Source: Sva-07 sp963793335
Lineage (GTDB): Bacteria > Actinomycetota > Acidimicrobiia > Acidimicrobiales > Ilumatobacteraceae
Reading direction: 5' to 3'
Length of the DNA stretch: 64,000 nt
Assembly (NCBI GenBank): GCA_963793335.1
Contig: CAWBZS010000009.1
Location: 62,001 to 126,000, forward strand
In this document: positions 34,056-42,439 of the stretch, in pieces
Layout: each line of letters starts with the position of its first letter
Numbering within the stretch: the first letter of the stretch is position 1
Program-made: the position numbers and the translations under genes
Notes under the pieces: generated by a model
What the model was told of the DNA's origin: nothing
Seen by the model: only the letters and a program-made list of their open reading frames with translations
Database searches by the model: none

Positions 34056-34778
34056 TCAGAGCGCGCCGCAGTCGCCGCCGCCGACGATGGCGGTGACGGT
34101 GGCGTCGTCCTCCACACCAGTGAGGAATCCGCGCAGGTTGTCATTGACGAAGAAGAACGGAGGCGAGAACTCGTCCTCCGGTTGGATGGTCACCGCCGGG
34201 TACGCGGCCCGCAGGTCGATCACTCGCGAACCGATCATCACGCCGCGAGTTGTCTGCAGGCCGACCGGAGCGCCATCGATCTGGCTCTGTTCGCCGTAGG
34301 TGTAGCCGAAGAAGTGTCGGCGGCCCTGGACGAGTTCCGACACGTCGCCGAAGAGCAACACGAGCACCCCCCAGTTCACCTGACGGAACTCGTCGCCCGG
34401 ACACAGCCCGATCGAGCGCGGGTCGATCCATCCCGTGTCGTCACTCGGCGGCCCGAGGTACGAGTTGATGTACTCGACGGTTCCGTCCGGATCCGCGCCA
34501 AACCCTGCGGTGCCGATGCCGTCGCCGCTGAGGAGTAGTTCCTCGGTTGCCGGATCCACCACCGTGGTGCTCGGGGCGACCGTGGTGGTGGTGGTCGTCG
34601 TCGGCGCCACCGTGGTGGTGGTCGTGGTGGTGGTGGTCGTCGTGGTCGGCGGCAACGTGGTGGTCGTCGGAATCGGCAGCGTGAACTCGGTGGTGGACGC
34701 ACTGGAGTCGTCCGATCCTCCGCAGGCGCCGAGCACCAGACCGGATGCGGCGAGCAGTGCCCAAAATCGACGATGCAT
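34056..34778 (-). CDS. poly-threonine-linker lipoprotein, unknown function
   Basis: This 240-aa predicted lipoprotein has signal peptide MHRRFWALLAASGLVLGAC (lipidated Cys19), an acidic-Ser stretch, about 40 residues of Thr/Pro/Ala/Val repeats, then a folded domain of about 150 residues. That domain includes GDGIGTAGFGADPDGTVEYI, two or more Cys (LCPGDE, GGDCG) and WGVLVLLFGD. The domain is not one I can name. An in-frame ATG three codons upstream (34787) is an equally good start. Location: outer face of the membrane. Confidence 0.7.
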   Translation of the reverse strand: MHRRFWALLAASGLVLGACGGSDDSSASTTEFTLPIPTTTTLPPTTTTTTTTTTTTVAPTTTTTTTVAPSTTVVDPATEELLLSGDGIGTAGFGADPDGTVEYINSYLGPPSDDTGWIDPRSIGLCPGDEFRQVNWGVLVLLFGDVSELVQGRRHFFGYTYGEQSQIDGAPVGLQTTRGVMIGSRVIDLRAAYPAVTIQPEDEFSPPFFFVNDNLRGFLTGVEDDATVTAIVGGGDCGAL

Positions 34779-34819
34779 GGCCGACATCTTGTCGGACTCT
34801 CGTGGGAGATCGGCGGATC

Positions 34820-35641
34820 TCAGCGCAGATCGTCGAAGATCCACCCCGCACGCACCGGTGGTTGGACGCCGTGTTCGATGAACCATTCGGTGCCGAACGC
34901 CAGGGCGAATGCGTCGTCGGGCAGCTGCAGGAAGAACGAGGTGTCCTCGATCTGGCTGGCGTGACAACGCATCGCGGCACGTTTGGCATCGAGGTGGGCC
35001 GTGACGTCGACCGACAGAGTGAGTTCGGACTCGGGCATCCCCATCGGGTTGCCGTCATCGGCGGGCCCGGTCGGGTCGAACTCGTCCTGCTCCGAGTCGG
35101 GACGTCCCATTGGCGTGCCGGCCTCACGAGCAGCAGCCACCATCCTGACGAACGCATCCCGATTCATGGTGGCTTCGAGCACCCTGACCGTGGGAACGCG
35201 CCGAGCGGCAGCGACGCCGACTCGGTGCACCGCAATGTGGTCAGGATGGCCGTAGTTGCCGTGCCAGTCGTAGATCGTCAAGACGTCGGCGGATTCCTCC
35301 AGCAGCACGTCGGCGAGTCGGGCGCCGGCCTCGTCGGGATCGGCGCGGTGAAAGCTGTCGTGGTGGTCGTTCTGCTCCCATCCGGTCATGCCCGAGTCGG
35401 CATAGCCGAGCCAGACCACTCTCGACACGCCCAGCGCACGAGCGGATGCATCGGTCTCGACCCGTCGACGATCGACCAACGTCTCCCCATCGGCCAGGTC
35501 GTCGGGCACCTCGCCGTGATCGCCGTTGGTGGCCACCACGAGCACCACCCGATGGCCTTCGGCGGCAGCCTTCGCGATCGTCCCCCCGGTACTGATCACC
35601 TCATCGTCGGGATGGGCATGAAAGCAGACAAGCGTTCCCAT
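34820..35641 (-). CDS. LmbE/PIG-L family zinc deacetylase (MshB/Mca-like)
   Basis: This 273-aa metal-dependent deacetylase has the N-terminal zinc motif HAHPDDEVISTGGT and the later HPDHIAVHR motif. This is the fold of MshB and the mycothiol S-conjugate amidase Mca of actinomycetes, so an N-acetylglucosaminyl-type substrate, possibly mycothiol-related, is likely; exact specificity is unknown. The ATG at 35641 follows TTGAGT by 8 nt, a hexamer that overlaps the stop of the upstream AMACR gene. Confidence 0.88.
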   Translation of the reverse strand: MGTLVCFHAHPDDEVISTGGTIAKAAAEGHRVVLVVATNGDHGEVPDDLADGETLVDRRRVETDASARALGVSRVVWLGYADSGMTGWEQNDHHDSFHRADPDEAGARLADVLLEESADVLTIYDWHGNYGHPDHIAVHRVGVAAARRVPTVRVLEATMNRDAFVRMVAAAREAGTPMGRPDSEQDEFDPTGPADDGNPMGMPESELTLSVDVTAHLDAKRAAMRCHASQIEDTSFFLQLPDDAFALAFGTEWFIEHGVQPPVRAGWIFDDLR

Positions 35642-35649
35642 GTCGAGGA

Positions 35650-35655
35650 ACTCAA
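35650..35655 (-). promoter_or_regulatory. -10-like hexamer TTGAGT
   Basis: The reverse strand reads TTGAGT, ending 8 nt before the deacetylase ATG; it overlaps the stop codon of the upstream gene. Confidence 0.35.
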
Positions 35656-36812
35656 CCCGCCTGACGGATCGCGCCGGACTCGGCCCACTCGTCGAGCTGC
35701 GCGGCGTCGACCCCCCAGGCCTCGAACACCTCGCGGGTGTCGGCCCCTGGGTGTGCCGGGGCGCTGGCAACCTCGGCCGTGGTGCGGCTGAACCTGGGCG
35801 CGGGCGCCGGCTGGGTGACGCCGGCGATGTCGATGAAGGTCTGACGCTCGACGTTGTGTGGATGCGCAGCGGCCTCCGACATGGTGAGCACCGGGGCAAA
35901 GCACACGTCGGTGGCCTCCATCAGCTCACACCACTCGTCTCTGGTCTTCTGCGCGAACACTTCGGTGAGTCTGGTCTTGAGCGCCGACCACTGGGTCCTG
36001 TCCATCTGCTTGGCGAACTCCTCGTCGCCGTCGAGACCGGTCAGACGGAGCAGCTCGGCGTAGAACTGCGGTTCGATCGATCCGATCGAGACGTATCCGC
36101 CATCGCTGCACCGGTACACGTCATAGAAGTGAGCACCCGTGTCGAGCAGGTTGCTCCCCCGAGCGTTCTCGTCGTGCATGCCGATCGAAGAGAACGCCCA
36201 GAACATCGACATCAGCGTTGCAGCACCGTCGACCATCGCCGTGTCGACCACCTGGCCCTGCCCACTCCGCTGCGATTCGAGCAGCGCGCACACGACGCCG
36301 TACGCGAGGAACATGCCACCGCCGCCGAAGTCGCCGACCATGTTGAGGGGCGGAACGGGTGCTTCACCGGCCCGCCCGAAGTGCGCCAGCGCCCCGGCGA
36401 GTGCGATGTAGTTGATGTCGTGCCCCGCCGCCTGGCTGTACGGCCCGTCCTGACCCCAGCCCGTCATCCGGCCGAACACCAGCTTCGGGTTGCGCGCCAG
36501 GCAGTCGTCAGGACCGACACCGAGTCGTTCCATGACCCCGGGACGGAACCCCTCGATCAACGCGTCGGCCGACTCGACCAGCGTGAGCAGCGCCTCCACG
36601 CCGTCAGGGTGCTTCAGGTCGATCGCGACGTTCTTGCGGCCACGCAGCAACACGTCGTAGTGCGGGGTGTCGGGCGCCGGACCGCGCACCGCGCCGGCGC
36701 GATCGACGCGTATCACCTCGGCACCCATGTCGGCGAGCATCATCGCCGCGAAGGGACCGGGACCGATGCCTGCGATTTCGATGATCTTGTAGCCAGTGAG
36801 TGGTCCAGCCAT
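35652..36812 (-). CDS. alpha-methylacyl-CoA racemase (CoA-transferase family III)
   Basis: This 386-aa protein should epimerise 2-methylacyl-CoA esters so that branched fatty acids or sterol side chains can be beta-oxidised. It aligns closely with M. tuberculosis MCR. The opening AGIGPGPFAAMMLADMGA matches, and the catalytic residues His126, Asp156 and Glu241 correspond to His131 (AAGHDINY), Asp161 (VGDFGGGG) and Glu247 (GSIEPQFYAEL). A GGAG RBS sits 7 nt before the ATG. With the FadD19-like ligase at 12.3 kb it suggests sterol or branched-lipid catabolism. Confidence 0.93.
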   Translation of the reverse strand: MAGPLTGYKIIEIAGIGPGPFAAMMLADMGAEVIRVDRAGAVRGPAPDTPHYDVLLRGRKNVAIDLKHPDGVEALLTLVESADALIEGFRPGVMERLGVGPDDCLARNPKLVFGRMTGWGQDGPYSQAAGHDINYIALAGALAHFGRAGEAPVPPLNMVGDFGGGGMFLAYGVVCALLESQRSGQGQVVDTAMVDGAATLMSMFWAFSSIGMHDENARGSNLLDTGAHFYDVYRCSDGGYVSIGSIEPQFYAELLRLTGLDGDEEFAKQMDRTQWSALKTRLTEVFAQKTRDEWCELMEATDVCFAPVLTMSEAAAHPHNVERQTFIDIAGVTQPAPAPRFSRTTAEVASAPAHPGADTREVFEAWGVDAAQLDEWAESGAIRQAG

Positions 36813-36890
36813 GGTGTTCTCCGTGTCGTCAGTGGGGTCGGGCGGGTGTTGGTCGGTGTTGCGTCGGCGTTGCGGGCGTGCAGCAGGTGA

Positions 36891-37799
36891 TCAGGCGTCG
36901 GCTGCGATGGCAACCGAGGCAAGCGTGGCACGAACGTGGCCGCCGATCGCCTCGGCGAGGACGGGCCACAGCGGCTCGGGGTGATCGTGGCCCATGTCTG
37001 CGAGCAGCAGGTACCGCGAGCCCGCCACCAGTTCAGCGGTACGCTCGCCGCCCTCCGGCGTGATCAAGGTGTCGTCGCGTCCGTGGATCACCAGCATCGG
37101 GACGTCGAGTTCCGACAGTGCCACGCTGCGGTCTCCAGAGGCGTAGATCGCAGCGAGCTGACGAGTGGCCCCTTCGGGATAGAAGCAGCGGTCGTACTGC
37201 GCTGCCGCAACCTCTCGAAGCCATCCCGGGTCGGCGAAGCGCTTCGATGCCCAGACGAGCGAGCGCTGCGATGCCTCGATGAAGTCGTTGCGATCCTCGG
37301 GAGGCGGTGCGAGCAGGGCCACACGCGCTTCGGGCGTCGGGGCGCCCACACGGGGGTCGCCGGTGCTGCTCATCACCGAGACCACGCTGGCGATCCGTGC
37401 TGGATGCTCGATCGCCATCGTCTGGACGATCATGCCACCCATCGAGTTCCCGACGATGTGCGCCCGATCGATGCCCAGGTGGTCGAGCAGCCCAACGGCA
37501 TCGGCGGCCATGTCCGACAGCGTGTAGGGCACGGCGGGCAGTGCCGTTGCGTTCAACGACGCCGTCAGCACCTCGCCTGGCGACACGAGCTGACCGTCCA
37601 GTTTGGTCGACAAACCGACGTCTCGGTTGTCGAACCGGATCACGAACAGCCCTTGGTCGACCAGGCGGTCGACGTAGCCCTGCTGCCACGAGATCAGCTG
37701 CGAGGTGTACCCGTTGACCACGAGCAGGGGAGGATCCGTCGGGTCGCCGACCGTGGTGTACTCGAGCTCGATCCCCGACGGCAGTGCAGCGCGTGGCAT
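36891..37799 (-). CDS. alpha/beta hydrolase
   Basis: This 302-aa alpha/beta hydrolase of the epoxide-hydrolase/carboxylesterase-like group has LLVVNGYTSQLISWQQGYVD, RFDNRDVGLSTK, the nucleophile elbow VGNSMGGMIVQ, an acid in LVIHGRDDTLI and His in LADMGHDHPEPLW. The RFDNRDVGLS plus GNSMGGMI combination is typical of aclacinomycin methylesterase-like hydrolases. The substrate is unknown. It lies 78 bp upstream of AMACR on the same strand and could be co-transcribed. Confidence 0.87.
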   Translation of the reverse strand: MPRAALPSGIELEYTTVGDPTDPPLLVVNGYTSQLISWQQGYVDRLVDQGLFVIRFDNRDVGLSTKLDGQLVSPGEVLTASLNATALPAVPYTLSDMAADAVGLLDHLGIDRAHIVGNSMGGMIVQTMAIEHPARIASVVSVMSSTGDPRVGAPTPEARVALLAPPPEDRNDFIEASQRSLVWASKRFADPGWLREVAAAQYDRCFYPEGATRQLAAIYASGDRSVALSELDVPMLVIHGRDDTLITPEGGERTAELVAGSRYLLLADMGHDHPEPLWPVLAEAIGGHVRATLASVAIAADA

Positions 37800-37805
37800 C
37801 CAACG

Positions 37806-37811
37806 AGTGTG
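37806..37811 (-). promoter_or_regulatory. -10-like hexamer CACACT
   Basis: The reverse strand reads CACACT, ending 6 nt before the hydrolase ATG at 37799; no RBS is present. It is a weak match to TANNNT. Confidence 0.3.
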
Positions 37812-37882
37812 CCAGAGCCGTTCTGCGGATCGTCAAACGGAGCCACCCGCCGTTGGCCCGGCGTCCGTTGCGAACGACCGGG

Positions 37883-37888
37883 TACCGT
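37883..37888 (+). promoter_or_regulatory. leaderless -10 hexamer TACCGT
   Basis: TACCGT ends 8 nt before the GTG of the galactokinase gene at 37897. Confidence 0.5.
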
Positions 37889-37896
37889 TGCTCGCC

Positions 37897-38898
37897 GTGG
37901 CGGGGAGACAACGAGTGCACGCACCAGGGAGGGTCAACCTCATTGGCGATCACACCGACTACACCGGTGGCCTGGTGTTCCCGATGGCGATCGATCGCGG
38001 CCTCACGATCGACGTCGCCGTCGACGGCTCCAGGATCGATCTCACCTCCGACGCCGAGGCGGACGCGATCGCCATCGACCTGCCGTTTCGCGGCGATCCG
38101 CGCAGCATGAGTCCCGCCTGGGGTCGCTACGTGGCTGCGATGGCGCGGGAACTCAACGCGGCGAGCGGCATCACCGGGAACGTTCGCTCGACCATCCCTG
38201 CCGGCGCTGGGCTCTCGTCGAGCGCGGCGCTCGAATGCGGGGTCGGGTTGGCGCTCGGCTTCGACGGTTCGCCGACCGAACTGGCGTTGACGGCCCAGCG
38301 CGCCGAACATGCCGCCACCGGCGTTCCGACAGGCATCATGGACCAGCTGTGCATCGCTGCGGCTGTCGAGGGCCATGCGACCATGATCGACTGCCACACG
38401 CTCGATGTCTCGCACGTGCCGGTACCGGACGACATCGATGTCGTCGTGATCTTCGTGGCGCACCGCACGCTCGTCGGTTCGGCCTACGCCGACCGGGTCG
38501 CCGAGTGCGCACGCGCCGAGGAAGTGGTCGGCCCGCTCCGTCTGGCCTCGATCGACACCATCGAGCGTGCAGAGCTCGACGACGTGGCGCGCCGTCGAGG
38601 GCGGCACGTGGTCACCGAGAATCAACGGGTACGGGCATTCGCAGATGCGTTGCAACGCGCCGAGTACGCATCCGCCGGGACGATCATGTCAGCGAGCCAT
38701 CGCAGTCTCTCGATCGACTTCGAGACCTCCACGCCGGCCATGGACGCCGCGGTTGCCGATGTCATGTCGCTGCCGGGTGTGTTCGGGGCCCGGATCACCG
38801 GGGGCGGGTTCGGCGGGTGCATCGTGGCCCTCAGCGAGCCGGGTGCGATCAGCGATGGATGGCGCGTCCGTGCGAGCGTTGGTGCTCACCGCTGCTGA
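37897..38898 (+). CDS. galK: galactokinase-type GHMP kinase
   Basis: This 333-aa GHMP kinase has the sugar-binding signature GRVNLIGDHTDYTGG near 11-25, the ATP loop IPAGAGLSSSAALE, the GIMDQ segment with the catalytic Asp, and the C-terminal GARITGGGFGGC. It should phosphorylate galactose at C1. It is some 50 residues shorter than E. coli GalK, and no galT or galE lies nearby, so a different sugar is possible. The GTG start follows a TACCGT hexamer; the open frame upstream overlaps the divergent hydrolase and is not coding. Confidence 0.85.
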   Translation: MAGRQRVHAPGRVNLIGDHTDYTGGLVFPMAIDRGLTIDVAVDGSRIDLTSDAEADAIAIDLPFRGDPRSMSPAWGRYVAAMARELNAASGITGNVRSTIPAGAGLSSSAALECGVGLALGFDGSPTELALTAQRAEHAATGVPTGIMDQLCIAAAVEGHATMIDCHTLDVSHVPVPDDIDVVVIFVAHRTLVGSAYADRVAECARAEEVVGPLRLASIDTIERAELDDVARRRGRHVVTENQRVRAFADALQRAEYASAGTIMSASHRSLSIDFETSTPAMDAAVADVMSLPGVFGARITGGGFGGCIVALSEPGAISDGWRVRASVGAHRC

Positions 38899-38948
38899 CT
38901 CCGAGTCACCGACGCCCCTCGCACCCCCGCCGGTGTCGGGCGCTCGCC

Positions 38949-39554
38949 TCATCGATCGAGGAACCGACGCTTCTGGCGATCGAACTCTTCGACGGTGATC
39001 GTGCCGCGATGCAGCATCGACTCGAGCTTCTCCAGCTGCGCAGCGACGTCGACGCCGCCACGGCGGGCCTGACGCGACTCCATCTCGGCGTGGATCACCC
39101 GTTGGATGCGAGCGGGTTGACCGATGTCGGTGAACGATTGCTGCCCGGACTCGCCGCCCGACTCGATGATCACGTCCCCCGCGCCGACGATGCGCTCGAG
39201 CAGCCCCTGTTCGAATCGAACGGTGTTCACGCGATCCAGCGGGATCTCGATGCCTCGTTTCCGGATCAGCCCGGCCCGGAAGATCACCCGCCTGCTGGTG
39301 ACCACGAAGTACGTGGTCACCCACCGTGCATACCTGGCGATGAGCCACATCGCGCTCGCGCCGAGCGCGGCAAACGACAGCCAGGTCGCTCCGGTTCGCG
39401 TTCCGCTTCCCACGTCGGTGGCCACCAACGTGAGCACACTGGCAGCGATCGCGACCACCACCGCCGCCATCGGCCGGACCAGGTACCACCAGTGCGGATG
39501 CAGATCGACGATGACGGACTCGTCGTCGTCGAGCAGTCGACTGGGGTAGGCCAC
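38949..39554 (-). CDS. membrane protein with bacterial PH (bPH2) and SHOCT domains
   Basis: This 201-aa protein has two hydrophobic segments near 27-47 and 58-75, then a bPH2-type PH-like domain (TTYFVVTSRRVIFRAGLIRKRGIEIPLDRV ... VNTVRFEQGLLERIVGAGDV) and a C-terminal SHOCT motif (LEKLESMLHRGTITVEEFDRQKRRFL). Such proteins are membrane-bound and of unknown biochemical role. It follows the CNNM gene by 15 nt on the same strand, so it probably ends a three-gene operon. Confidence 0.85.
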   Translation of the reverse strand: MAYPSRLLDDDESVIVDLHPHWWYLVRPMAAVVVAIAASVLTLVATDVGSGTRTGATWLSFAALGASAMWLIARYARWVTTYFVVTSRRVIFRAGLIRKRGIEIPLDRVNTVRFEQGLLERIVGAGDVIIESGGESGQQSFTDIGQPARIQRVIHAEMESRQARRGGVDVAAQLEKLESMLHRGTITVEEFDRQKRRFLDR

Positions 39555-39569
39555 GACGTCGCCGACGCC

Positions 39570-40949
39570 TCAGTCGGTGCCCGGTTCGTCGTGCTCGCTC
39601 GTGACGCCCGCATCGGCCATGTCGAGGCTCGGAACGTGCAGGCGGACGTGCAGCGTCTCGATGGCGTAGCCGTCCATCTCCACCACCTCGAACTCGCCCA
39701 GTTCGGTGGCGATCCGCTCGCCTTCGGCGGGGATCTCGTCCACTGCGTCGATGACGTAGCCGGCAACCGTCTGCCAGTCGCCCTCGGGCAGCGCAACGTT
39801 GGTGCATTCCTCGAACAGATCCACCCGCATCGCGCCGCTGATCCGGAGTCGCCCGTCGGGCAACTCCGCGAAGTCGCCGAGCCGGCGATCGGACTCGTCG
39901 TCGAAGTCGCCGATCAGCTCTTCGATGACGTCTTCGAGCGTGACGAGTCCGAGCACCATCCCGTGCTCGTCGACGACGAGGGAGATGTGCTGTCGTTCGG
40001 TTCGCATCTCCAAGAGCAGGTCTTCGAGACGATGGTGCTCCGGGGTGACCATGATCGGACGAACGACCGATCCCGCCAACGTGGTCGGCCAGGCGCCGTG
40101 GGGCAGTCGCAGCAGATCCTTGACGTGGACGAAACCCCGAACGTGGTCGAGGTCGTCCTCGTGTACCACCACTCGCGTTCGGCCGGTGCGGTGTGCCTCT
40201 GCAGCGACGACGTCGGCCGTGACGTCGGCGCCGACGGCGATGATGTCGCGGCGCACGGTCATCGCATCGGCTGCTGTGAGCCCGGACAGCTCCAACGAAC
40301 GAGCGAGCAACTCGTGCTCCTGGGCTGCGATGCCGCCATGGCCGGCCGACTCCTCGATCAGCAACAGCAGGTCGGTCGGGGTGTGCGCCATCGCCCGCTC
40401 GTCCTGCGGGGTCACCCCCACTGCTCGCACGACGAGATTTGCGGCACCGTTGAGGAGCCAGATGATCGGGCGGAACGTGTTGACGAACAGCCGGAACGGC
40501 CGGGCCAGGCGCAGCGAGGAGTCCTCCGGGTGAGAGATCGCCCACGACTTCGGAGCCATCTCGCCGACCACCATGTGGAGGAACACCACCACGGTCAACG
40601 CAATCGAAAACGCGATGATGTGACGTGTGGTGTCCGACAGGGCGAATGCGTCGCCGAGGGCTCCCTCGATGATCCCGGCAACGGCGGGCTCGGCCACGGC
40701 GCCGAGACCCAGCGAACACATGGTGATGCCGAGCTGCGCTCCCGCGAGCATCAGGGTCATCTCGCGAATTCCCGCAAGCGCGTGATGCGCCCGCTTGTCC
40801 CCCTCGGCCGCGAGTTGCTCGACGCGCAACCGGCGCGCCGCGAGCAGCGCGAATTCCGATGCGACGAAGAACCCGTTCAGCGCCAGCAGCAGACACGCCA
40901 CGGCGAGCCCGCCCCAGTTGATCTGAATCCCTTCGGTTGCCGCCAGCAT
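39570..40949 (-). CDS. CNNM/CorC family transporter with CBS domains (downstream copy)
   Basis: This 459-aa protein has a DUF21/CNNM membrane domain (NGFFVASEFALLAARR, GAQLGITMCSLGLGAVAEP, VVGEMAPKSWAI), two CBS domains (about 215-330, ending LVVDEHGMVLGLVTLEDVIEELIGD) and a C-terminal CorC/HlyC domain. Members move or sense Mg2+ or related divalent ions. Its ATG overlaps the stop of a paralogous gene by one base (TGATG), so the two are translationally coupled and may form a heterodimer. Confidence 0.9.
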   Translation of the reverse strand: MLAATEGIQINWGGLAVACLLLALNGFFVASEFALLAARRLRVEQLAAEGDKRAHHALAGIREMTLMLAGAQLGITMCSLGLGAVAEPAVAGIIEGALGDAFALSDTTRHIIAFSIALTVVVFLHMVVGEMAPKSWAISHPEDSSLRLARPFRLFVNTFRPIIWLLNGAANLVVRAVGVTPQDERAMAHTPTDLLLLIEESAGHGGIAAQEHELLARSLELSGLTAADAMTVRRDIIAVGADVTADVVAAEAHRTGRTRVVVHEDDLDHVRGFVHVKDLLRLPHGAWPTTLAGSVVRPIMVTPEHHRLEDLLLEMRTERQHISLVVDEHGMVLGLVTLEDVIEELIGDFDDESDRRLGDFAELPDGRLRISGAMRVDLFEECTNVALPEGDWQTVAGYVIDAVDEIPAEGERIATELGEFEVVEMDGYAIETLHVRLHVPSLDMADAGVTSEHDEPGTD

Positions 40950-42343
40950 CAGGTGCGCTCCTGGCCGACGTCGTCGCTGCCGTCGGCGATCTCGCCGTTG
41001 CCGTTGCTGTTGCCGCCCGATTCGGCGTCGTGCCCGTCGACCTCGCTGAGTGCGTCGGGATCGACTCGCAGCTCGATGCGCCCGATGGCGTAGCCATCCA
41101 CCTCGAGCACCTCGATCCGAACCCCGTCGACGGTGAAGGCGTCACCGACCGTCGGGATCCGTTCGAGCCGATCGAGCACCAGCCCGGCCACGGTGTCGTA
41201 CTCACCGTCGGGCAGATCGAACCCGGTGATGCGCTCGATCTCATCCGGGCGAGACGAGGCGGCCACCGACCACACCCCCGGCTGCCCCTCGACATGGTCG
41301 CCTGGCGCACTCGGGTCGTATTCGTCCTCGATGTCCCCGACGAGTTCCTCGACCACGTCTTCCAGTGTGACCACGCCGGCGGGCCCACCGTATTCGTCGA
41401 TCACGATCGCCATCTCGGTGGCACGAGAGCGCAGTTCCGCCAAGACCACGTTCAGCCCAGCGGCCTCGGGCACTGCAAGCACGTCGTGCAACAGATCGGA
41501 CACCGAGGTCGTCTCGTAGGCGCCACGATCGACGCCGAGCAGGTCCTTGGCATGCACGATTCCCTGCACCTGCGCGTCAGCGTCGACCACCGGGAACCGC
41601 GAGTGCGTCGACGCCATCAGGTCGCGCAGGTCGGCCGCTGTTGCGTCCACATCGATGGTCACCACCCGATTCCACGGCACCATTGCGTCGGATGCCTCCA
41701 ACTCACCGAAATCGATCGCTCGTTCGAGGAGTGCCGCCTGGCCTGCGGTGAGATGACCACTCTCCGCTGATGAGTCGACGATCAGGTCGAGTTCCTCGGT
41801 CGAGACCGCTCCACGCAGCTCCTCGACCGGCTCGACACCGATCAGTCGCAGGAGTCGGTTGGCAGCACCGTCGAAGAGGCGGATGACGGGCTTGGCGGCA
41901 CGCAAGAACAGCAACGTCGACGGCGCGAGCGCCCGCGCAACCGGTTCGGGCTTGGCGATGGCAAGGTTCTTCGGCGCGAGTTCACCGAACACCATCTGGG
42001 CCATGGTGGCCAGCACGAGCGCCAGCGTCAGCGAGAGACCGAACGAGACCGAGTCCGGAACACCGAGCGTCTCGAGCGCGGGCTGCAGGATCGACGCGAT
42101 CGCCGGTTCCGCGATGAACCCCAACACGAGCGTGGTCACGGTGATGCCCAGTTGCGCACCCGAGAGCATGAAGCTCAGGCGTTTGTGGACGGCAATCGCC
42201 CGTCGGGAACGGCGGTCGCCCTCGTCAGCGCGCTCCAGGAAACGGCTACGCCTCGAAGCGACGAACGAGAACTCGACGGCGACGAAGTACCCATTCGCGG
42301 CAATCAAGGCGACGACGCCGATCAGCCCGAGAGCGGTCAGCAC
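40949..42343 (-). CDS. CNNM/CorC family transporter with CBS domains (upstream copy)
   Basis: This 464-aa paralogue of the next gene has the same order: membrane domain (NGYFVAVEFSFVASRRSR, GAQLGITVTTLVLGFIAEP, VFGELAPKNLAIAKPEPVA), CBS pair (VVDADAQVQGIVHAKDLLG ... IVIDEYGGPAGVVTLEDVVEELVGDIEDEYD), CorC/HlyC domain, and an acidic Asn/Gly-rich tail. The GTG at 42343 begins just before the first helix; no ATG is available and the upstream frame, although open for more than 500 codons, is antisense to the MFS gene. Confidence 0.88.
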   Translation of the reverse strand: MLTALGLIGVVALIAANGYFVAVEFSFVASRRSRFLERADEGDRRSRRAIAVHKRLSFMLSGAQLGITVTTLVLGFIAEPAIASILQPALETLGVPDSVSFGLSLTLALVLATMAQMVFGELAPKNLAIAKPEPVARALAPSTLLFLRAAKPVIRLFDGAANRLLRLIGVEPVEELRGAVSTEELDLIVDSSAESGHLTAGQAALLERAIDFGELEASDAMVPWNRVVTIDVDATAADLRDLMASTHSRFPVVDADAQVQGIVHAKDLLGVDRGAYETTSVSDLLHDVLAVPEAAGLNVVLAELRSRATEMAIVIDEYGGPAGVVTLEDVVEELVGDIEDEYDPSAPGDHVEGQPGVWSVAASSRPDEIERITGFDLPDGEYDTVAGLVLDRLERIPTVGDAFTVDGVRIEVLEVDGYAIGRIELRVDPDALSEVDGHDAESGGNSNGNGEIADGSDDVGQERT

Positions 42344-42426
42344 GGCGTCAACTTCGTTTTCGGTCGGCAGACATGGGTGGACAGATGTTATCGAGCCCCG
42401 TCCCTCACCGAGCGCCACGTTGGTGC

Positions 42427-42432
42427 GACACT
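42427..42432 (+). promoter_or_regulatory. -10-like hexamer GACACT
   Basis: GACACT ends 7 nt before the ATG at 42440 of the MFS-cNMP gene, with no RBS; a weak match to TANNNT. Confidence 0.3.
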
Positions 42433-42439
42433 CACAGCG

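Noticed and set aside
36813..36890. GTGTTG-rich stretch between AMACR and the hydrolase gene
   Set aside because: Repeats are irregular, with no palindrome or open frame of interest; I see nothing functional beyond an RBS for AMACR.
36936..41093. A forward-strand open frame of about 1,385 codons
   Set aside because: It is antisense to the hydrolase, PH-domain and CNNM genes and overlaps galK in another frame. Its composition is Arg/His/Asp/Gln-rich without domains, as expected from the complement of high-GC coding sequence.
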